In this document: positions 1 to 5,322 of the stretch, one piece after another
Layout of the letters: each line of letters starts with the position of its first letter
Numbering within the stretch: the first letter of the stretch is position 1
Assembly (NCBI GenBank): GCA_947057875.1
Contig: CAMSEX010000083.1
Coordinates: 1 to 5,536, forward strand
DNA: 5,536 bases
Direction of reading: 5' to 3'
From: an uncultured Clostridium sp.
GTDB lineage: Bacteria; Bacillota; Clostridia; TANB77; CAG-508
Made by a program: the position numbers and the translations under genes
Notes under the pieces: model-generated
What the model was told of the DNA's origin: nothing
The model's input: only the letters and a program-made list of their open reading frames with translations
Databases searched by the model: none

Positions 1-44
1 ATGACGAGAGGTGACTGGAGTTCAGACGTGTGCTCTTCCGATCT
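1..44 (+). other. Illumina TruSeq i7 adapter contamination, left end
   Basis: Positions 11-44 are the 34-base TruSeq read-2/i7 adapter, beginning GTGACTGGAGTTC and ending GCTCTTCCGATCT. Positions 3-10 (GACGAGAG) sit where an 8-base i7 index would be, preceded by AT, which fits the end of the flow-cell P7 sequence. The reverse complement of that index is CTCTCGTC. Genuine sequence starts at 45. Read on the minus strand, the adapter stays open in the serS frame and would add the false tail RSEEHTSELQSPLV to that protein. Confidence 0.98.
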
Positions 45-971
45 TGTAAATTGCCACATTTTGTCATACCATTCATAACTCTCCTCTGGTTCACAAACTA
101 CAATCATTTCTTGCTTCTCAAATTGATGAATTCGATACACGCCACGTTCCTCAATTCCATGAGCACCTTTTTCCTTTCTAAAACAAGGAGAATAAGAAGT
201 CATGGTATATGGCAAATTTTCTGGTTTCAAAATTTGACCTTTGAATTTTCCAATCATAGAATGTTCACTGGTTCCAATCAAGTACAAATCTTCGCCTTCA
301 ATTTTGTACATCATGGCATCCATTTCTTCAAAGCTCATCACACCAGTTACCACATCACTACGAATCATAAATGGTGGCACACAATAAGTAAAACCTTTGC
401 CAATCATAAAGTCACGTGCATAAGTAATAATCGCAGAATGAAGCTGCGCTATATCGCCCATTAAATAATAAAAGCCGTTTCCTGCTACGCGACGTGCACT
501 ATCTAAATCTAGCCCAGCCAAACTCTCCATAATTTCCGCATGATACGGAATGTCGTAATCTGGCACGACTGGCTCCCCATATTTTTGCACTTCCACATTT
601 TCGCTATCGTCTTTTCCAATTGGCACAGAATTGTGCATCATATTTGGAATTTTCATCATAATATCTGTTACTTTTTGGCGATATTCATTTTCTAATTTTT
701 CATTGTCTGCAAGTTCTTGATTAATCGCATTTACCTTTGCTTTCTTTTCTTCTGCTTCAGCTTTTTTCCCTTCTGCCATTAATTTTCCGATTTCCTTGCT
801 AAAATTGTTTCTCTGGCTACGAAGTTCGTCACCTTTTACAATCAGTTCTCTACTTTTTTGATCCAGTTCTAGCACTTCGTCCACTAAATCCAATTTGTGC
901 ATTTGAAATTTCTTTTTTATGTTTTCCTTAACTGCTTCTGGATTTTCTCTCAAAAATTTAATATCAATCAT
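45..971 (-). CDS. serS: Seryl-tRNA synthetase, 3' end missing
   Basis: This cytoplasmic class II aminoacyl-tRNA synthetase charges tRNA-Ser with serine using ATP. I translated 309 residues from the ATG at 969-971, which follows an AAGGAGAG ribosome site by about seven bases. Residues 1-110 form the N-terminal tRNA-binding arm, with a long charged coiled coil rich in K and E at about 30-105. The catalytic domain follows: a motif 1 region near 178-203, the serine-site GTSEH (233-237), and motif 2 starting SPCFRKEKGAHG (261-272, ATP-contacting Arg265) and running through RIHQFEKQEM (280-289). The family is usually about 425 residues, so motif 3 and the C-terminus are lost where adapter replaces genome at position 44. 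The motif 2 text and GTSEH resemble the archaeal/haloarchaeal branch of ordinary SerRS more than the standard bacterial TAE...RSEAGSAGRDTRG form. It is the last visible gene of a likely operon, 12 bases after the DUF1653 gene. The identity is secure; the subtype is my inference. Confidence 0.95.
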
Positions 972-983
972 AGTTTTCTCTCC

Positions 984-1241
984 TTAAATAATGTAATTTT
1001 TTTGTAAATCTTCGCACAATTCAAAACGATGTTTTTGCCCTGTTATATTATCTGGGCGCTCTGGAATTTCTTCTAAAAACATTGTTTCACGTCTTACCCA
1101 AAGCCCACAATCTGTTCGATCATAAATTGGTTTATAAATAACCATTCTTTCTTTGGCTTCCGAATCCAAAGCAATATTCTCTACAAAATAATAATTTCCT
1201 TTAAAATGACGATAAACCTTCCCAATTTTTACTTCTTCCAT
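984..1241 (-). CDS. DUF1653-family protein, 85 residues
   Basis: This small soluble protein carries the DUF1653 signature: a Gly (residue 7) followed by YRHFKGNYY (10-18), then DSEAKERMVIYKPIYD (26-41), then LWVRRETMF (47-55) and a late RF pair (72-73). The family consensus, from memory, is G-x-YRHFKG-x2-Y, HSET-x-E, VVY-x3-Y and LWVRP-x2-MF. The usual proline after LWVR is an arginine here. The molecular role of the family is unknown to me. The ATG at 1239-1241 follows a GGAGG site with a short spacer. No signal peptide or membrane segment is visible. It lies 18 bases after the corrected stop of the DUF951 reading frame and 12 bases before serS, so all three genes are probably co-transcribed. 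Confidence 0.85.
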   Translation of the reverse strand: MEEVKIGKVYRHFKGNYYFVENIALDSEAKERMVIYKPIYDRTDCGLWVRRETMFLEEIPERPDNITGQKHRFELCEDLQKNYII

Positions 1242-1259
1242 TTTTAACCTCCATTTATT

Positions 1260-1441
1260 TTAATTTTCTAATTTTTTCTTTATCATTTTTAGAGCCTTTT
1301 GTCTTGTGACAACAATCACATGTTCGCAACCGTAAACATTTAAACTTAAAATCCACTCCCACACGAGTAATTTCCCATTTTTTACTACCGGCAGGGATGT
1401 TGTTTCTTCATTTCAATTTGATCTCCAACTTGATATTCCAT
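1260..1441 (-). pseudogene. DUF951-family gene broken by two +1 frameshifts
   Basis: The ATG at 1439-1441 follows AAAGGAG by about five bases. The first frame reads MEYQVGDQIEMKKQHPC and then meets CGG TAG, a stop at 1385-1387. Dropping one base at about 1390 restores GSKKWEITRVGVDFKFKCL. Dropping a second at about 1332 restores GCEHVIVVTRQKALKMIKK and ends KLEN at TAA (1260-1262). The rebuilt 59-residue protein matches the small DUF951 family (VGD.VE.KK.HPCG...W.I.RVG.DF..KCL.CGH), including the Cys-rich HPCG and CL-GC-H positions that could bind metal; family function is unknown to me. Without the second correction the frame runs on to an implausible tail. As I recall, DUF951 beside serS is a common arrangement in Clostridia, which supports the assignment. 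Decay, assembly error and true frameshifting cannot be separated from sequence alone. Confidence 0.85.
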
Positions 1442-1462
1442 TTTCACTCCTTTGATATGGTA

Positions 1463-1491
1463 AATATATCATTAAAAACTATAAAATGCAA
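1463..1491 (-). promoter_or_regulatory. Sigma-A promoter for the DUF951-DUF1653-serS operon
   Basis: On the minus strand a -35 box TTGCAT (1486-1491) and a -10 box TATATT (1463-1468) are separated by exactly 17 bases. Transcription would start near 1456, giving a leader of about 15 bases that contains the AAAGGAG site before the ATG at 1441. It lies back to back with the promoter of the 66-residue gene, with 18 bases between the two -35 boxes. No operator or T-box leader is seen; such a short leader leaves no room for a T-box, although serS genes in Firmicutes often have one. Confidence 0.7.
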
Positions 1492-1509
1492 GAAAAATTA
1501 AAAAATATC

Positions 1510-1538
1510 TTGACTTTTTATGTAAATTGAAGTATAAT
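1510..1538 (+). promoter_or_regulatory. Near-consensus sigma-A promoter for the 66-residue gene
   Basis: TTGACT (1510-1515, five of six consensus bases) and TATAAT (1533-1538, six of six) flank a 17-base spacer. Transcription should start near 1545, which leaves a leader of about 30 bases containing AGGAGG. This is the best promoter in the window and argues that the small gene is real and well expressed. It also rules out the upstream in-frame ATG at 1527, which lies inside the promoter spacer. Confidence 0.85.
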
Positions 1539-1561
1539 AGTTGTGTAAATAAAACATTAGT

Positions 1562-1567
1562 AGGAGG
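1562..1567 (+). promoter_or_regulatory. Ribosome binding site AGGAGG fixing the start at 1575
   Basis: A full AGGAGG lies seven bases before the ATG at 1575-1577. No comparable site precedes the alternative in-frame ATG at 1527. Confidence 0.85.
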
Positions 1568-1574
1568 ACAAATT

Positions 1575-1775
1575 ATGTATGAAAAAGTTACCAGAAGTGA
1601 ACGGATTCGCTTACGCATCAAGGACTTAATGGAAAACAAAAACAGTTCTGAATTTGCAATGAATTTGTACAGCAGTGAAATTACATGGATTGAAAAGAAC
1701 TTTGAAAGTATTGAGGTTATCGTTACCAACGACTGCGGTAAGCTAAAAGCATGCAAAATTAAAAAAGTCCAGTAA
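1575..1775 (+). CDS. Uncharacterised 66-residue protein
   Basis: I do not recognise this protein. It begins MYEKVTRSERIRLRIKDLM and ends KLKACKIKKVQ before TAA at 1773-1775. Residues 6-22 look like a basic amphipathic helix (TRSERIRLRIKDLMENK), residues 24-44 look helical, and a beta-like stretch follows (IEVIVTND, 46-53). Two cysteines (54 and 60) lie near the C-terminus. No signal peptide, membrane segment or zinc-binding pattern is evident. The start is set by AGGAGG and by the promoter described separately. It is monocistronic and is the only plus-strand gene here. Its transcript ends at the hairpin at 1801-1837, 25 bases after the stop, facing the GNAT gene. One CGG arginine codon occurs (Arg10), which I did not find in the core genes. 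It could be a small regulator or a nucleic-acid-binding protein, but nothing in the sequence shows this. Confidence 0.8.
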   Translation: MYEKVTRSERIRLRIKDLMENKNSSEFAMNLYSSEITWIEKNFESIEVIVTNDCGKLKACKIKKVQ

Positions 1776-1800
1776 CAAACGCAGAATTCTGATTCTACAA

Positions 1801-1837
1801 TGAAAATGAGCTATGCTTTTGGCATAGCTCATTTTCA
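1801..1837. terminator. Perfect 16-bp hairpin, likely bidirectional terminator
   Basis: TGAAAATGAGCTATGC (1801-1816) and GCATAGCTCATTTTCA (1822-1837) are exact reverse complements around a five-base loop, TTTTG. It sits between the converging 66-residue gene and the GNAT gene. The GC-richer core flanked by A/T tracts suits termination on both strands, although the U tract forms part of the stem and no long T run follows. The right arm contains the TGA (1835-1837) that would end the unbroken GNAT frame, so the hairpin probably marks the original 3' end of that gene. Confidence 0.8.
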
Positions 1838-1918
1838 AGTTTCCCATACAAAAACCAAACTTCCTTTTATTTCATCTTTTCGTTCTATTACTTCCTTGAA
1901 TTTTTGTATCGACTTTAA
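1835..1918 (-). pseudogene. Severed 3' remainder of the GNAT gene
   Basis: Directly after the TAA at 1919-1921, the same frame stays open for 27 codons. It starts LKSIQKFKEVIERKD and ends LVFVWET before TGA at 1835-1837. GNAT proteins of this type usually carry E-(D/N)-N-x-(P/S)-S followed by a helix and a final beta strand at this point. EDNKP-stop-LKSIQKF followed by a hydrophobic end strand fits that pattern with one codon changed, for example a serine TCA to TAA. The remainder has no ribosome site or start codon of its own and is probably untranslated. Confidence 0.65.
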
Positions 1919-2311
1919 TTAAGGTTTATTATCTTCCTTAATTATAAACCTTAAAACTTTGTTTGGTACCTGCTTAGTAAAACCATTCAAAGCTTCATAA
2001 TTATATCCATTTCCCCGATATTCAGGTATAATCAGCATAGCTACTTCTAACATTCCTGTTATTCCTTGGGTTATGTCCAAAAACCCGATTCGTTCCCGAC
2101 TTCTTTTTTCTTCCATAACCAAACAAAAATCATGGACAAAATCACATTTTAAGTAATATTGCTCAATAAAACTTCTAGAATCATTTATTGACCTAGCATA
2201 AGCACCAGGAAGATACTTTCGTACAGCTTTCTCTTGCGTAACCTTAAAATACCAGTTGGCATCCTCAATCTTAAACGGTCTCAGCCGCAATCTTTCTGTT
2301 TGAATTGTCAT
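1919..2311 (-). CDS. GNAT (RimJ/RimL-type) N-acetyltransferase, truncated by an ochre stop
   Basis: GNAT enzymes transfer acetyl from acetyl-CoA to an amine; the substrate here cannot be told. The 130-residue product opens with the typical TERLRLRPF (5-13). It has a central strand and the acetyl-CoA pyrophosphate loop PEYRGNGYNYEAL (96-108, with R-G-N-G-Y at 99-103 in place of the usual R/Q-x-x-G-x-G/A). It stops at FIIKEDNKP. Family members are commonly 150-180 residues, and 27 more in-frame codons follow the stop, so this is probably a recent nonsense mutation that removes the last helix and strand of the fold. Activity is doubtful. The ATG at 2309-2311 follows AGGAGG by about eight bases. 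The gene uses CGG (Arg in RLRL), which I did not find in the neighbouring core genes, so it may have been acquired separately. It lies 67 bases after purD with no convincing promoter of its own. Confidence 0.8.
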   Translation of the reverse strand: MTIQTERLRLRPFKIEDANWYFKVTQEKAVRKYLPGAYARSINDSRSFIEQYYLKCDFVHDFCLVMEEKRSRERIGFLDITQGITGMLEVAMLIIPEYRGNGYNYEALNGFTKQVPNKVLRFIIKEDNKP

Positions 2312-2378
2312 GTTGCATTCCTCCTAAATATATAATAATTTTGTTGTATCATAATCAACATAAAAACGCAACCATTTT

Positions 2379-3680
2379 CTAATGCTCATACATATTTCCA
2401 ATATCATTTCTATAATCTAAAACAGGATCAACTTCTTCCTGAATAACTTGATAAGCTTGTTTTTTGATTTCTTCAAAATCATCTCCCGTTTTTTCAATCG
2501 CAAACAATCTTGAATTACTAACAGAAGTATATTTATTTTCTCCTATCTTTTTAGCATTAGCAAAATAAATTTTTACTCCTTTACTTTCAATACTCTCTTT
2601 ATTCAAAGAAAATTCAACTGGTGGAACTTTTGATTTTAGTGCATATTCCTTGCTCACAACATAAACCAAAAAACTATTTTTTCCATTAAATTGGCATTTT
2701 TCTGGAGACAAATTTCCTTCAAATACACTTGTTACCACTTCTGCAAAAGGGGTTTCAAAAGAATTAATTACATTCATTGCTTCTGGATCACCAAAACGCG
2801 CATTAAATTCAATAAACTTAATTCCTTCGTCTGTTTTGAAAAATCCACCATATAAAATTCCAGTAAATTCTTGTCCATCTTTGTTTAAATAATCCACTGT
2901 TTTTTGCATTAAAGAACTACAAATTGCCACATCGTCCTCTCTCAAAAATGGCAATAATCCATTCGCAAAACCAATACAACCCATGCCACCAGTTCCTGGA
3001 CCTTTGTCTTCATCAAAACGATAGGGATAATCAAATGTAATAGGAAGAGGAACAACTGTCTTTCCATCTGTGATACACATAACAGTAAATTCTTTGCCTT
3101 TTACTTTATCTTGCACAATCACTTTTCCACTTTGTTGCAAACATTCTTTTGCATAGTTTTCTCCTTCTGCTTTTGTTTCAAAATGTACACCACCAACTTT
3201 CACGCCTTTTCCACCTGTCAAACCTTCTGGCTTAATCACAAAATTTTCATCCGAATAATTCGCTAAAGCATCGTCTAACTCTGCCAAAGATGTTACTTCA
3301 AAATTTTTAATAATCATTTCTGGCGCTAATTTTTTAACTACTTCTAGAGCATACGTTTTACTCCATTCAATTTTAGCTCCTTTGCTCGTTGGTCCAAAAG
3401 TCTTAAGTCCTAATTCTTTTGCTAAGTCTATCAAACCATCTTGTAGCAAATTATCATTGCTGATAATACAATATTTAATCTCATTTTCCCCAATAAATTT
3501 TTTCACAAGTTCTTTATCAAATGGATTTCCAATCTCAAATTTTCCATTTGACTTCTGAATAAACTCTGCAATAGATGGATTTTCATAAGGCATCACACAA
3601 TACATTTCATATTTTTCGCTCATTGCTTCTGCAATTACTGCTTCTCTTGCGCCATTTCCAAGTAACAAACATTTCTCCAT
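2379..3680 (-). CDS. purD: Phosphoribosylamine-glycine ligase (GARS), divergent archaeal-like form
   Basis: PurD joins glycine to 5-phosphoribosylamine with ATP, the second step of purine synthesis, in the cytosol. The 433 residues have the full GARS order. The N-terminal fold is LLLGNGARE (5-13). The segment GPTSKGAKIEWSK (97-108) leads into the ATP-grasp domain, with VIKPEGLTGGKGVKV (148-162), GPGTGGMG (227-234) and FIEFNARFGDPEAMNV (289-304, metal and ATP ligands). A C-terminal GARS domain starts around 335. GLTGGKGVKV, GLLPFL and EFNARFGDPEAMNV resemble archaeal PurD. Several family marks are changed: G-(G/A)-REHA has lost its His (GAREAV), the GPEAPL segment reads ISNDNLLQ (73-80), and QDHKR reads FDYPYR (216-221). 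No other pur gene is nearby. The ATG follows GGAGG by six bases. A GARS-fold ligase with another substrate is possible; the family is certain, the exact reaction less so. Confidence 0.88.
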   Translation of the reverse strand: MEKCLLLGNGAREAVIAEAMSEKYEMYCVMPYENPSIAEFIQKSNGKFEIGNPFDKELVKKFIGENEIKYCIISNDNLLQDGLIDLAKELGLKTFGPTSKGAKIEWSKTYALEVVKKLAPEMIIKNFEVTSLAELDDALANYSDENFVIKPEGLTGGKGVKVGGVHFETKAEGENYAKECLQQSGKVIVQDKVKGKEFTVMCITDGKTVVPLPITFDYPYRFDEDKGPGTGGMGCIGFANGLLPFLREDDVAICSSLMQKTVDYLNKDGQEFTGILYGGFFKTDEGIKFIEFNARFGDPEAMNVINSFETPFAEVVTSVFEGNLSPEKCQFNGKNSFLVYVVSKEYALKSKVPPVEFSLNKESIESKGVKIYFANAKKIGENKYTSVSNSRLFAIEKTGDDFEEIKKQAYQVIQEEVDPVLDYRNDIGNMYEH

Positions 3681-3706
3681 AACTTTTCCTCCTTATTCGT
3701 AAAAAC

Positions 3707-3735
3707 AGTATATATGATTCTCTGTAAAATTTCAA
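3707..3735 (-). promoter_or_regulatory. Sigma-A promoter of purD
   Basis: On the minus strand, TTGAAA (3730-3735) and TATACT (3707-3712) are separated by 17 bases. The predicted start near 3700 gives a leader of about 20 bases holding GGAGG. No PurR box or purine riboswitch fits in this short leader, and none is visible. Confidence 0.7.
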
Positions 3736-3763
3736 TAGGCAGATTTAAAATTAAAATATATTT

Positions 3764-4450
3764 CTATTTTTCTCCCATTTCCAATACTTCTTTTTGATTT
3801 ATTTTTACTTCTTTTTCTTGGTTTTGAAAACTTCTTGCAAAATTCTTAAAAAAAACATCTACTTCTTCTGCTGTTGTTTTTTCATTTATAGGCATTCTTA
3901 TACTTACAACTCTTTTAGGATAATAACCATCGTTATAGCTTAGTACAATATGCCTTTTTTCAAATTTATCAGATAATTCCTTTTCTTTCTTGTTTTCAGA
4001 AGATTTCTGCCTCTGAAAGTTTCTCGATGGCGCAACAATATCAAAACAACTAGAAGAGCCACGCATAAACCAAATTGCCTTCTCTCCTGTTTTATTTCCT
4101 GCTTTGTCTTTCTTCTGTTCTAAATGAAATAATAATTCTTTATTTTGACAAGATAAACTATCAAAATTTAGCATAATCCAAGCATAACCTCTACCAATAT
4201 CTTCAAAAGTTGGACTATCTAAATAAAATTCCTGATTGCAAACATCTTCTTTTTCAAGTCTTCTTTGTCCTAGACATAGTATATTATTTTTGTTTGCACT
4301 ACTCATGACTGTTTCAATTCCTTTGTCTTTCAATATTTTACATGCTTGTCTTAAAGGTAATTCTATCATTTCATAAAGTTCATTACTATCTGTTTCACTT
4401 ACTATACTTTTTCCAAAAGTTCCAATTGGTTCTATTTCTTTTATTAACAT
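3764..4450 (-). CDS. Uncharacterised 228-residue protein
   Basis: I do not recognise this protein family. The ATG at 4448-4450 follows a GGGAG ribosome site and an independent promoter. Visible blocks include ELYEMIELPLRQACKIL (24-40), a predicted helix. It is followed by KGIETVMSSANKNN (43-56), then GRGYAWIMLNFDSLS (86-100), which looks like a beta strand and turn. AIWFMRGSSSCFDIVAPSR (125-143) comes next, before a highly charged, probably flexible linker (148-165). KRHIVLSYNDGYYPKRVVSIRMPI (165-188) looks like a beta hairpin, and the end is charged. There are five cysteines but no regular metal-binding spacing, and no signal peptide or membrane segment. The blocks suggest a folded alpha/beta domain of about 145 residues plus a C-terminal region. 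It occupies the position after sigE where sigG commonly lies, but it has its own promoter and a terminator separates it from sigE. A sporulation role is therefore only a possibility. Confidence 0.8.
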   Translation of the reverse strand: MLIKEIEPIGTFGKSIVSETDSNELYEMIELPLRQACKILKDKGIETVMSSANKNNILCLGQRRLEKEDVCNQEFYLDSPTFEDIGRGYAWIMLNFDSLSCQNKELLFHLEQKKDKAGNKTGEKAIWFMRGSSSCFDIVAPSRNFQRQKSSENKKEKELSDKFEKRHIVLSYNDGYYPKRVVSIRMPINEKTTAEEVDVFFKNFARSFQNQEKEVKINQKEVLEMGEK

Positions 4451-4480
4451 TAAAAATTTCTCCCTACTATTAACATAATT

Positions 4481-4509
4481 ATTATATCATAATTTACCAT
4501 TCTTTGCAA
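4481..4509 (-). promoter_or_regulatory. Sigma-A promoter of the 228-residue gene
   Basis: On the minus strand, TTGCAA (4504-4509) and a perfect TATAAT (4481-4486) are 17 bases apart, with a start expected near 4474 and a leader of about 23 bases. The -35 box begins just after the T run of the sigE terminator. The boxes fit vegetative sigma-A rather than a sporulation sigma factor. Confidence 0.75.
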
Positions 4510-4510
4510 G

Positions 4511-4548
4511 AAAAATGATAACTATATTTTAAAAATACAGTTATCATT
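4511..4548 (-). terminator. Rho-independent terminator after sigE
   Basis: Read on the minus strand, AATGATAACT (4539-4548) pairs with AGTTATCATT (4514-4523). The 15-base A/T loop can itself extend the stem, and a T run follows (4511-4515). It starts nine bases after the sigE stop codon, which closes the spoIIGA-sigE unit and isolates it from the next gene. Confidence 0.8.
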
Positions 4549-4556
4549 CAAAAATT

Positions 4557-5294
4557 CTATCCTGTCTTGCTCAAAATCTCTTTTTTCATTTTTTTCATGA
4601 TTTTCTTTTCCAATCTGGAAATATAACTTTGCGAAATCCCCATCATATCCGCCACTTCTTTTTGCGTTTTTTCTTTACCTTCGCTGGTTCCAATCCCAAA
4701 ACGCAGCTGCATAATATCTTTTTCACGTTCATTCAAATGCTCAATCGCAATTTGCAATAGTTTTTTATCCACTTCATCTTCAATCCCTTTGGAAGTCACG
4801 TTATCCTCGGTTCCCAAAATATCCGAAAGAAGCAACTCATTTCCATCACTATCTTTGTTGAGAGGTTCATCAATAGAAACTTCCGATTTCAGTTTTGACG
4901 TACGCCTTAATTGCATCAGAATTTCATTCTCGATACAACGCGAAGCATAAGTCGCCAATTTGATATTTTTTCCAGTATTGAATGTATTAATGGCTTTCAT
5001 TAGTCCAATGGTTCCAATTGAAATTAAATCTTCTAAATCCATTCCTGTATTTTCAAACTTCCTAGCAATGTAGACAACCAGCCTTAAATTTCGCTCCACC
5101 AGTATTTTCTTGGCCTCTTCATCATTCTCATCTAATTTCTGAAGTAGTTTTTCTTCTTCTAAAACGCTCAAAGGTGGTGGCAAAGTTTGGCTGCCATTAA
5201 TATAAAAAATCGGAAACTTTTCTAATTTTTCTCTATCAAAATATTTCCTTAAAACCTTCCATAATTTTTCTTTAATTTTTTTCAAAAAATTCAT
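4557..5294 (-). CDS. sigE: RNA polymerase sporulation sigma factor pro-sigma-E
   Basis: Sigma-E directs the first mother-cell-specific transcription programme in endospore formation. The 245 residues align throughout with Bacillus subtilis pro-sigma-E as I remember it. The N-terminal pro-sequence (about 1-30) is basic and amphipathic (FLKKIKEKLWKVLRKYF). It is followed by FYINGSQTLPPPLS, which corresponds to YYIGGSEALPPPLS, so cleavage is predicted between Phe30 and Tyr31. Region 2 spans about 66-131 (ERNLRLVVYIARKFENTG, EDLISIGTIGLMKA, LATYASRCIENEI), with SEVSIDEPLN and DGNELLLSDILGTED after it. Region 4 includes LNEREKDIMQLRFG (187-200) and the -35-binding helix-turn-helix QKEVADMMGISQSYISRLEK (211-230). 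The ATG at 5292-5294 follows AGGAGG. It lies 28 bases after the spoIIGA stop, the usual pairing with the processing protease. Control of the pair, expected from Spo0A and sigma-A at a spoIIG promoter, lies outside the window. Confidence 0.97.
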   Translation of the reverse strand: MNFLKKIKEKLWKVLRKYFDREKLEKFPIFYINGSQTLPPPLSVLEEEKLLQKLDENDEEAKKILVERNLRLVVYIARKFENTGMDLEDLISIGTIGLMKAINTFNTGKNIKLATYASRCIENEILMQLRRTSKLKSEVSIDEPLNKDSDGNELLLSDILGTEDNVTSKGIEDEVDKKLLQIAIEHLNEREKDIMQLRFGIGTSEGKEKTQKEVADMMGISQSYISRLEKKIMKKMKKEILSKTG

Positions 5295-5322
5295 TTTTTA
5301 ATTCCTCCTATCTTTATTTTAC

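Noticed and set aside
30..464. Plus-strand open frame of 144 codons
   Set aside because: It begins inside the adapter and lies antisense to serS, whose minus-strand frame carries clear synthetase motifs. Its composition is that of a shadow frame and it has no ribosome site.
1262..1387. Separate tiny genes made from the pieces of the DUF951 frame
   Set aside because: The pieces have no start or ribosome site of their own and join into one known family when two bases are skipped.
1527..1574. Longer form of the small plus-strand gene starting at 1527
   Set aside because: That ATG lies within the promoter spacer, before the expected transcription start, and has no ribosome site. The ATG at 1575 has AGGAGG at ideal spacing.
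1472..1756. Minus-strand open frame of 94 codons
   Set aside because: It overlaps the well-supported 66-residue gene and both divergent promoters, and it has no recognisable domain.
2329..2358. Promoter for the GNAT gene (TTGATT-18-TATATA on the minus strand)
   Set aside because: Transcription would start inside the AGGAGG site, leaving no usable leader. A second candidate (ACGCAA/GTTGTA on the plus strand) matches the consensus too poorly to call.
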